Part shown: piece by piece, positions 1-4,615 of the stretch
How positions within the stretch are numbered: position 1 is the stretch's first letter
How the letters are laid out: each line of letters begins with the position of its first letter
Assembly (NCBI GenBank): GCA_045577455.1
Contig: JAZNIJ010000046.1
Span: forward strand, 1-5,904
Direction: 5' to 3'
Source: SIG653 sp045577455
Lineage (GTDB): Bacteria; Bacillota; Clostridia; Oscillospirales; CAG-382
Length of the DNA stretch: 5,904 bases
Made by a program: the position numbers and the translations under genes
The notes under the pieces: generated by a model
What the model saw: only the letters and a program-made list of their open reading frames with translations
The model's database searches: none
What the model was told of the DNA's origin: nothing

Positions 1-12
1 AAGAAGGTGAAC

Positions 13-525
13 ATGAAAGAATTTTTATTACTTTTACCTGTTATTTTTATTATTCATGACATGGAAGAGATTGTTGGCTTTGGATGGTTTTTTAGAAAGA
101 ATCCATGGGTTTATAAGAATTATCCTAAGATAACAAAATCTTACCAAAATTTTAAAACAGATATATTTGCGGTAGGAGTCTATGAAGAGTTTGTCCCATT
201 TTTTGGCGTCAGTTTGGTAGCATATTATTTTCCTAATTATTTTCTGTTTGCCTTTTGGTATGGCTTGATGCTTGCGTTAACCGCGCATTTTGTGATTCAC
301 ATAGTGCTTAGTATTTATATAAGAAAGTTTATTCCATCAGTTATTACAAGCATTATTTTTCTGCCAATATGTACCTTGATTGTAATCAAAACCGCTGATT
401 TTTTGATTTTTGATTTTATTACAATTTTCTCTATTATGATTGCAATTATTGTTATTATTTTAGTTTTTGGCTTTGTGCATTGGCATATGAATAAGCTGAG
501 GAATTCGAATCTGCAAGAATATTGA
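13..525 (+). CDS. HXXEE domain-containing small membrane protein
   Basis: This encodes about 170 residues. The family is named for an H-x-x-E-E motif, seen here as HDMEE at residues 15-19, right after a short hydrophobic N-terminus. A second acidic pair (YEE) follows near residue 57, and a histidine-rich hydrophobic stretch (TAHFVIH) near residue 90. The rest is strongly hydrophobic, with about four or five membrane segments and a short charged tail. A GTG at 7 is in frame, but I chose ATG at 13 because AAGAAGG at 1-7 is correctly spaced for it and the GTG overlaps that site. The conserved His/Glu residues inside the membrane suggest metal binding or catalysis, but I know of no established function for the family. 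The promoter lies outside the window. About 118 bp and a palindrome separate it from the next gene, so the two are probably not one operon. Confidence 0.8.
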   Translation: MKEFLLLLPVIFIIHDMEEIVGFGWFFRKNPWVYKNYPKITKSYQNFKTDIFAVGVYEEFVPFFGVSLVAYYFPNYFLFAFWYGLMLALTAHFVIHIVLSIYIRKFIPSVITSIIFLPICTLIVIKTADFLIFDFITIFSIMIAIIVIILVFGFVHWHMNKLRNSNLQEY

Positions 526-550
526 TATGATATAAAGAGGAGAAAATGAT

Positions 551-601
551 TGTTTAACAACACATTTTTTGAAGTTTTCACAAAAAATGTGTTGTTAAAC
601 A
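551..601. repeat. Perfect 21-bp inverted repeat upstream of the ATPase gene
   Basis: The left arm 551-571 begins TGTTTAACAACACA. The right arm 581-601 is its exact reverse complement, with a 9-base loop (AAGTTTTCA) between them; pairing stops at both ends. The arms are AT-rich and the right arm is not followed by a T-run, so it is a poor intrinsic terminator. Its right arm contains the likely -35 box of the ATPase promoter, which makes an operator or a regulatory hairpin more plausible. It may also weakly limit read-through from the HXXEE gene. It could instead be a trace of a small insertion. Confidence 0.85.
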
Positions 602-620
602 TATAAAATTCAGATATACT
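592..620 (+). promoter_or_regulatory. Candidate promoter of the AAA_14/DUF4143 ATPase
   Basis: TTGTTA at 592-597 and TATACT at 615-620 are separated by 17 bases, matching a sigma-A type promoter. The -35 lies inside the right arm of the 21-bp palindrome, so anything binding the palindrome should block it. A better -10 match, TATAAT at 621-626, has no well-spaced -35 and would start transcription inside the ribosome binding site. Either choice leaves a very short leader before the AGAGGTGA site at 631-638. Confidence 0.45.
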
Positions 621-643
621 TATAATGGAAAGAGGTGATAAGT

Positions 644-1873
644 ATGGAACTATTTCGTAGAGAACAATATCTTTCAAAGATAAGAGGATTTTACCATGAT
701 ACGGATATAATTAAAGTAATTACCGGTGTCAGAAGATGTGGAAAATCAAGCCTTATGGAGATGATAAAAGATGAACTTATAGCGTCCGGTGTTAGTGAAA
801 AGTGTATTATATATATGGATCTTGATTCGCGAAAATATAGAAAAATTAAAACGGATGACGAATTTGAAAAGATAGTAGATGAGTTATCCACTACAAAGGA
901 AACGAAATACTTATTTGTGGATGAAATACAAAATATTAAAAATTTTGAGGAAATTATCAATGCATTCAGAAATGATGGAGATTATTCTATTTTTATTACC
1001 GGTTCAAATTCATATTTGCTAAGCGGAGAGTTGGCGACAAAGCTTACGGGAAGATATGTTGAGTTTGAACTTTTTACCCTCAATTTCAATGAATATCTTT
1101 CGATGAAAGAATTTTATCAAAAACCTATAGATAAAAATATAAATATTGAACTGGACAAATTTCTTAGAGAAGGTGGATTTCCGCGTACAGTTAGATTTGA
1201 TACTGTAGAAGAAAAGCAGGTATATGTAAAATCTGTAATAGAGGAAATATTTGAAAAGGATATAAAGAAAAGAGTTAAGATTCGTAATGTGGAGGTTTTT
1301 GAAGCAGTTCGAGGTTTCGTTATAAATAACTACGGCGCGACTATGAGCATACAAAGCCTTCAGCAATCATTAGAGAAGGTAGGTCTTTCTGTACAGCGTG
1401 CTACTTTGAAGCGATATATAGATGCATTGGTTGGTGCCAAAATTCTTTATAAATGCGACCGATTTGATATGAAATCCAAAAGAGCTCTGAGTGGAGAAAA
1501 AAAGTATTATTTGGCAGACACATCTTTCTATTTTGCTTTTAATACGGACAATCGTATAAATTACGGTCCGGCACTGGAAAATATGGTATATTTATATTCC
1601 AGGGGAATGAATTATTCTGTAAGTGTTGGAAGAATTGGTAAGCTGGAGTGTGATTTCATTCTTAGAGATACACAGCAGAATTATTCCTATATACAGGTTG
1701 CGTATACAATAAATGAGAGTAAACAGACTGAGGATAGAGAATATAGACCATTAGAAATGATTAGAGATAATTTTGCAAAGTATGTTGTGACAACAGACTA
1801 CTTACTACAGAAGAGAAACGGGATAAATCATATCAATATTTTAGAATTTATTAAAGAGGGCAAAAAATTGTGA
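644..1873 (+). CDS. AAA_14/DUF4143 family ATP-binding protein
   Basis: This is a full-length (about 409 residues) member of a P-loop ATPase family that is widespread, often multicopy, and of unresolved function. The N-terminal AAA_14 domain has Walker A GVRRCGKSS (residues 28-36), Walker B YLFVDEIQ (89-96), a sensor-like ITGSNS (118-123) and TGR (135-137). A winged-helix-like stretch follows (about 230-275). The C-terminal DUF4143 domain has YLADTSF (290-296), LEN (311-313), ECDF (335-338) and YIQVAY (349-354). That domain resembles a PD-(D/E)XK nuclease fold, but the expected lysine after the third motif is not present (Q-V-A), so cleavage activity is doubtful. An in-frame GTG lies at 635; ATG 644 is preferred because AGAGGTGA at 631-638 is well spaced for it. 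A palindrome overlaps its promoter, and the winged helix makes autoregulation a reasonable guess. It appears monocistronic, since a repeat with a terminator-like hairpin begins at its stop codon. Confidence 0.92.
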   Translation: MELFRREQYLSKIRGFYHDTDIIKVITGVRRCGKSSLMEMIKDELIASGVSEKCIIYMDLDSRKYRKIKTDDEFEKIVDELSTTKETKYLFVDEIQNIKNFEEIINAFRNDGDYSIFITGSNSYLLSGELATKLTGRYVEFELFTLNFNEYLSMKEFYQKPIDKNINIELDKFLREGGFPRTVRFDTVEEKQVYVKSVIEEIFEKDIKKRVKIRNVEVFEAVRGFVINNYGATMSIQSLQQSLEKVGLSVQRATLKRYIDALVGAKILYKCDRFDMKSKRALSGEKKYYLADTSFYFAFNTDNRINYGPALENMVYLYSRGMNYSVSVGRIGKLECDFILRDTQQNYSYIQVAYTINESKQTEDREYRPLEMIRDNFAKYVVTTDYLLQKRNGINHINILEFIKEGKKL

Positions 1874-2059
1874 TTTTTGTCCCTTACTTGACACATTCAG
1901 ATTTTTATAGAAAACATGTTGGAGCACTAAAGTCCAAGCAGAAAGCGGAAATAACACAATCGTGCGAGGTGGCTCGCTAAGGATTGTGTTATTTTTGATT
2001 TTTATATGGCGAAAGATGTACATGAGCAAGTAGCGAAGCGGATTGCGAATGTTGCACGG
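1874..2059 (+). repeat. Dispersed structured repeat, copy 1 (~186 bp)
   Basis: This is one of two directly oriented copies in the window; the other is 4303-4487. The left block is almost identical: 1881-1908 equals 4310-4337 without a mismatch, and similarity continues through TGTTGGAGCA. The right block 2018-2048 equals 4446-4476 exactly, then TG(tt/cc)GCACGG closes the element. Between the blocks is a hairpin whose sequence differs completely from that of copy 2 but whose shape is the same. The closing stem seen in copy 2 is partly kept here: 1934-1941 against 2052-2059 form 6 of 8 pairs. The element begins directly after the ATPase stop codon. I see no terminal inverted repeats or target-site duplication. 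I do not recognise the family; it could be a non-autonomous mobile element, a structured RNA or a recombination site. Confidence 0.8.
1949..1999 (+). terminator. Terminator-like hairpin inside repeat copy 1
   Basis: AAATAACACAATC (1949-1961) pairs perfectly with GATTGTGTTATTT (1982-1994). Inside it, GCGAG (1964-1968) and CTCGC (1973-1977) form a second stem with a GTGG loop. A T-rich stretch follows on the + strand and an A-run precedes the stem, so the hairpin could terminate from both sides. It lies 76 bases after the ATPase stop codon and is its most likely transcription end. The outer stem is AT-rich, so efficiency is uncertain. Confidence 0.65.
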
Positions 2060-2120
2060 AGTTGCCAGAAGGGAGTAGGCTTACACAAGTATCTTTTAAT
2101 TAGATTATTGTTGTACTGTG

Positions 2121-2129
2121 TGATATAAT
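2121..2129 (+). promoter_or_regulatory. Extended -10 promoter for the unknown membrane protein
   Basis: TGATATAAT gives a perfect TATAAT (2124-2129) with the TG extension at 2121-2122. The correctly spaced -35 position (2101-2106, TAGATT) is a poor match, which fits an extended -10 promoter. Transcription would start near 2136. Confidence 0.55.
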
Positions 2130-2320
2130 AAGTTCGGAAACTTGAAGTTGATGGTGAGAATATATTCAGAGAAATAGCGAGAAAAAAACAATGTTTATCG
2201 CAGGATAAGATAGTAGAGAGATTTAGAACAGAAAAAAAGAGGAGTTCTATCGGTTATAGGAGACAATGGATAGCCTATGCAGATGTGTAGAACAGATAAA
2301 TTGATAGATATAGGAGAAGT
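2130..2320 (+). other. Long untranslated leader without a recognised RNA motif
   Basis: About 185 bases separate the predicted start of transcription from the next gene. The stretch is purine-rich and has stops in all forward frames. A small hairpin (AAGTT-CGGA-AACTT, 2130-2143) sits at the predicted start point. TAGAAC at 2224-2229 and again at 2288-2293 can each pair with GTTCTA at 2244-2249, so two alternative folds are possible, but the stems are only six bases long. I do not recognise a known riboswitch. It ends in the AGGAG ribosome site at 2312-2316. Confidence 0.35.
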
Positions 2321-2323
2321 GTG

Positions 2324-3199
2324 ATGTACAGTAATGAATCAAGCAAGAAAAAATATATACGATGTGCAAAACACGGAATTGTATTGATTTTAAGTTTACT
2401 ATGCATAAGCGGTTTGTTTTTGGTCAATTATCAGATTGGCTTAGTGCTTGCTTTTTTCTTATCTCTAAAACTTTTTTATTTGTGTCATTTGCCATATCGT
2501 ATGACGAGTGATGCAGAGGCTAGTGTTCTGATACTGGGTTTGCCGTTATATTTTTTGAAGTTATTGTGGATTGTTTATCCCAATTTTGAATTTCCCTTAC
2601 AGCCAGGCATTGTAGCACTTTTGATTGTGATTGCCTTTGTTTTATCCTGTATTGATTTCGCGGGAATAATAGCTAAAACAGCAATAGAGATTCCGGAAAT
2701 AAAAGATATTATAAGTCGTTGTGTGATTTATTCTGTGGTGTTGTTAATGTTTTGCTGGGGGGCAGGAACCTGTATATTGCCGCATACTAAAACAGTGGAA
2801 GAGGCGTATGTGTCACAGAGGCACAAGGAGCGAACTTATGCTACAAAGGGGCCAGAGTATAAGTATCATATCGAGTATGTGGGGGTAGAGAGCAATCAAC
2901 GTGCCGATGCAGAAGTATCGGCTACAATTTACAACAAAGTCACGCCCATCATGGGACATATTTATGTTTCCACAGGGCAAAATATTTTTGGAAAGACAAT
3001 AACAGCGATTTCTTTGACAAATGAGACAAATAAGACAAATGGAATTGATTTACTAATCGGTGTAGGAATGGCAGTTTGCTCTGTGGGGGCGAGTTATGTG
3101 CATCACACAATTTACATAGAAATACTCAGGGAAGAAGAACTGAAAAGAAAAGCTTTTATAGAAGAGGAAACGCGGAAGAAGAGACGACGAAAAAAGTAA
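2324..3199 (+). CDS. Polytopic membrane protein of unknown family
   Basis: I do not recognise this 291-residue protein. It has a short basic N-terminus (SKKKYIR), then about five hydrophobic segments at residues 18-35, 37-54, 66-85, 95-117 and 133-152. A soluble region of about 85 residues (155-240) follows, with mixed polar and beta-like sequence. A last hydrophobic segment lies near 241-262, and a highly charged tail ends in KKRRRKK. Six spans with a basic N-terminus and basic C-terminus would put both ends in the cytoplasm and the 85-residue region outside the cell. ATG at 2324 is preferred over GTG at 2321 because AGGAG (2312-2316) is seven bases from it. It has its own promoter and terminator, so it seems to be a single-gene unit. 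It lies between the two structured repeats. No catalytic motif is evident. Confidence 0.75.
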   Translation: MYSNESSKKKYIRCAKHGIVLILSLLCISGLFLVNYQIGLVLAFFLSLKLFYLCHLPYRMTSDAEASVLILGLPLYFLKLLWIVYPNFEFPLQPGIVALLIVIAFVLSCIDFAGIIAKTAIEIPEIKDIISRCVIYSVVLLMFCWGAGTCILPHTKTVEEAYVSQRHKERTYATKGPEYKYHIEYVGVESNQRADAEVSATIYNKVTPIMGHIYVSTGQNIFGKTITAISLTNETNKTNGIDLLIGVGMAVCSVGASYVHHTIYIEILREEELKRKAFIEEETRKKRRRKK

Positions 3200-3347
3200 A
3201 GTAGCGTATAAGAAGTATGAAAATGATAGGAAAAAAATCAGCAAGTATGATTTGTAGAAGAATGTGAAAAATTAAAATTCAAAAGTTTGTTTCAGGGCTT
3301 GAGGGTGCAGGAACAGGACAATTGAAAGTATTAATAAAACTATACAT

Positions 3348-3394
3348 ATAGCCATTACAAAGTAGATTCTTTGTGATGGCTATTATTGTTTTAT
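3348..3394 (+). terminator. Intrinsic terminator after the membrane protein
   Basis: ATAGCCATTACAAAG (3348-3362) and CTTTGTGATGGCTAT (3369-3383) form a 15-base stem with a single G-T wobble and a six-base loop. A T-rich tail (TATTGTTTTA) follows. It lies about 150 bases after the membrane-protein stop codon and isolates the HTH unit downstream. The 3200-3347 stretch before it has no convincing gene. Confidence 0.85.
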
Positions 3395-3420
3395 GTCATT
3401 ATTTCACAAATATCAAAACC

Positions 3421-3459
3421 ACGCATTGCGTTGTTATGACTTGCGTGATATACTATAAA
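3421..3459 (+). promoter_or_regulatory. Promoter and probable operator of the HTH two-gene unit
   Basis: TTGCGT (3426-3431) and TATACT (3449-3454) are 17 bases apart, with a TG extension at 3446-3447. A second reading, TTGTTA (3431-3436) with TATAAA (3454-3459), also has a 17-base spacer. The sequence ACGCA-T-TGCGT (3421-3431) is a short palindrome over the -35, and TTGCGT recurs at 3441-3446 just before the -10. Repeated half-sites over a promoter next to a small HTH gene suggest autoregulation. This is inference from position only. Confidence 0.5.
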
Positions 3460-3486
3460 AAATGACAACATACGAGGAATAAATAT

Positions 3487-3687
3487 ATGGATATTCAAAA
3501 TGAAATAAAAGAACTCCGAATTCAAACAGGATTAAACAGAAAAAAATTTTCAGAATATATTGGCATTCCGCTTCGAACAATAGAGGATTGGGAGGCAGGG
3601 CGTAGAAAGCCACCTGAGTATATTCCAAGACTAATTGCATACCAGCTGAAATATGAAGAATTAAAGAAGAAAATGGAAGAGGACTAA
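3487..3687 (+). CDS. Small XRE-like helix-turn-helix protein
   Basis: This protein of 66 residues is almost entirely one DNA-binding domain. The recognition region runs through NRKKFSEYIGIPLRTIEDWEAGRRKPPEY (residues 17-45), with the IPxRTxxDWExGxRxPP pattern of a common Clostridia HTH family and W35 in the usual place after the recognition helix. The C-terminus (51-66) is a charged helix that could serve in dimer or partner contact. GAGGAA at 3474-3479 is seven bases before the ATG. The next gene starts 20 bases after its stop codon, so they are very probably co-transcribed. Half-sites over the promoter suggest it controls its own unit. Small HTH genes directly ahead of a gene of similar size are a common antitoxin or immunity-repressor layout, but nothing in this sequence proves that role. 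Confidence 0.85.
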   Translation: MDIQNEIKELRIQTGLNRKKFSEYIGIPLRTIEDWEAGRRKPPEYIPRLIAYQLKYEELKKKMEED

Positions 3688-3693
3688 GTGCAT

Positions 3694-3710
3694 GGGGGGA
3701 GAAATCATTG
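3694..3710 (+). promoter_or_regulatory. Strong ribosome site fixing a TTG start
   Basis: GGGGGGAG (3694-3701) lies six bases before TTG at 3708. The nearby ATG at 3692 is out of frame, and no in-frame ATG or GTG is well placed. The G-rich site would compensate for the weak TTG start. Confidence 0.65.
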
Positions 3711-4229
3711 AATAATAATATAACCATCATTACAGAACCAACAGGTAAAAGAATAGTTTTGATTAATGATCTGCGTTTTAAAGGAAAGACGATAGAAGAA
3801 TGGAATGAGATTGAAATATATCTAAAAGAATACATTGGAAAATACTATGAAATTAGTGAAACGGCGGAAAAAATTTATATTGGAAAAGATTTTCCGGATG
3901 AGTTTGCACATGGGAAAGATAAAACAGTATTAAAAGGACCAAATTTAAAAGCGAAAGCGAATGCTGCAGTGGCGATTAGCGAACTGATTCAGATAGCAGA
4001 TAATAAATCTTTTTCTGTGGATTATGATAATAAACATGGTGATAAAGCAAAATATGGTTGGTATCGTTATGATACCAGGTTGGCATTGCCGGTTTATAAT
4101 GATATGGGAGAAGTTCAAAGATATAACATTTATAAATTAAGAATGTTAGTAAGGCACGATGAAGATGGGAAATTATACTTATACGATTTTTTGAGAACAA
4201 AAAAAGAAACGAGTAGCCCGCTTGAGTAA
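3708..4229 (+). CDS. Polyvalent-protein-associated domain protein (LPD3- or PBECR-like)
   Basis: This is a 173-residue soluble protein. The C-terminal two thirds match from memory a domain often found at the ends of phage, MuF-type and conjugative-element polyvalent proteins: FPDEF (62-66), LKGPNLKAKANA (75-86), a histidine at 110, GWYRYDTRLALPVY (117-130), RYNIY (138-142), LVRH (147-150) and LYDFLRTKKETSSPLE (158-173). I cannot decide between the LPD3 family and the PBECR nucleases (barnase/EndoU/colicin/RelE-like). If it is the latter, H110, R120, R124, H150 and K165/K166 are candidate active-site residues. Residues 1-60 may be a separate N-terminal strand-rich part. Normally this domain is joined to large proteins; here it is free-standing and follows an HTH gene by 20 bases. 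A toxin or regulator role is therefore possible but unproven. It ends 73 bases before repeat copy 2. Confidence 0.75.
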   Translation: MNNNITIITEPTGKRIVLINDLRFKGKTIEEWNEIEIYLKEYIGKYYEISETAEKIYIGKDFPDEFAHGKDKTVLKGPNLKAKANAAVAISELIQIADNKSFSVDYDNKHGDKAKYGWYRYDTRLALPVYNDMGEVQRYNIYKLRMLVRHDEDGKLYLYDFLRTKKETSSPLE

Positions 4230-4302
4230 AAACTGTACGGTCGTAAAACCCATTTCTTATATTGAATACTACATAATATGAATTGAAATGTCAATAGTCT
4301 AT
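4230..4302. other. Spacer without a recognised feature
   Basis: This is AT-rich sequence between the polyvalent-domain gene and repeat copy 2. I see no gene, strong hairpin or promoter in it. Transcripts from the HTH unit probably run through it to the hairpin in the repeat. Confidence 0.5.
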
Positions 4303-4487
4303 CTTTTGCCCCTTACTTGACACATTCAGATTTTTATTGAAAATATGTTGGAGCATTGAGTCCGTGCGGCGACATGAGGAAAAGACACCGAGTAAGCTTG
4401 CTTACAGAGGTGTCTTTTGTGATATGGCGACATACGGCGAAAGCCGTACATGAGCAAGTAGCGAAGCGGATTGCGAGTGCCGCACGG
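4303..4487 (+). repeat. Dispersed structured repeat, copy 2 (~185 bp)
   Basis: This is the second copy of the element at 1874-2059, in the same orientation and almost the same length. Here the closing stem is perfect: CCGTGCGGC (4362-4370) is the exact complement of GCCGCACGG (4479-4487). Inside it are the terminator-like hairpin (4380-4418) and a second hairpin, TACGGC-GAAA-GCCGTA (4433-4448), with a GNRA-type loop. GCGG (4466-4469) could alternatively pair with CCGC (4480-4483). Copy 2 has a tandem 10-base duplication (4422-4431 and 4432-4441) not present in copy 1. An open frame of 87 codons from 4356 crosses it but has no ribosome site and no conserved counterpart in copy 1, so I treat the element as non-coding. 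Confidence 0.8.
4380..4418. terminator. Bidirectional terminator-like hairpin inside repeat copy 2
   Basis: AAAAGACACC (4380-4389) pairs perfectly with GGTGTCTTTT (4409-4418). GTAAGC (4392-4397) and GCTTAC (4400-4405) form an inner stem. The A-run and T-run at the ends would support termination on either strand. It lies about 150 bases after the polyvalent-domain gene and is its likely transcription end. Confidence 0.7.
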
Positions 4488-4501
4488 TATAACTGGATAA
4501 T

Positions 4502-4530
4502 TTGGCGAAAACCGTACACATTTATATATT
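4502..4530 (+). promoter_or_regulatory. Weak candidate promoter for the serine hydrolase
   Basis: TTGGCG (4502-4507) and TATATT (4525-4530) are 17 bases apart. It gives a leader of about 80 bases before ATG 4616 and overlaps the extra repeat sub-motif. The rest of 4531-4600 is AT-rich and holds a tandem GTTAAT-GTTAAT (4541-4552) of unknown meaning. Confidence 0.3.
4504..4518 (+). repeat. Short extra copy of a repeat sub-motif
   Basis: GGCGAAAACCGTACA matches 14 of 15 bases of 4436-4450 (GGCGAAAGCCGTACA) inside repeat copy 2, and relates to 2008-2022 in copy 1. It lies 17 bases beyond the end I set for copy 2, so it may be a partial duplication or a sign that the element extends further. Confidence 0.6.
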
Positions 4531-4615
4531 TTAATATTCAGTTAATGTTAATCAATTTTTCCTGTAAGATTTTTGGGATATCATATGCCCAGAAAATCAA
4601 AAAGGAGAATTTAAA

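Noticed and set aside
315..677. 120-codon minus-strand frame
   Set aside because: It overlaps the HXXEE gene, the palindrome and the ATPase start, and its composition is that of antisense AT-rich membrane-protein code.
1888..1916. TTGACA in the conserved left block as a promoter -35 (same at 4317-4322)
   Set aside because: No TATAAT-like box lies 16-18 bases downstream in either copy.
1841..2029. 62-codon minus-strand frame across repeat copy 1
   Set aside because: It overlaps the ATPase end and the repeat, has no ribosome site and has no matching frame in copy 2.
1874..2059. Insertion sequence with terminal inverted repeats
   Set aside because: The ends of the repeat are not inverted copies of each other and no target-site duplication is visible in either copy.
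3218..3268. Short open frame (about 16 codons) after the membrane protein
   Set aside because: It is very short, lacks a ribosome site and is not supported by any recognisable sequence.
1874..4487. CRISPR array or integron attC sites
   Set aside because: There are only two copies, 2.4 kb apart and far longer than CRISPR repeats. I see no attC core RYYYAAC/GTTRRRY pair at the closing stem, so the cassette idea is kept only as an analogy.
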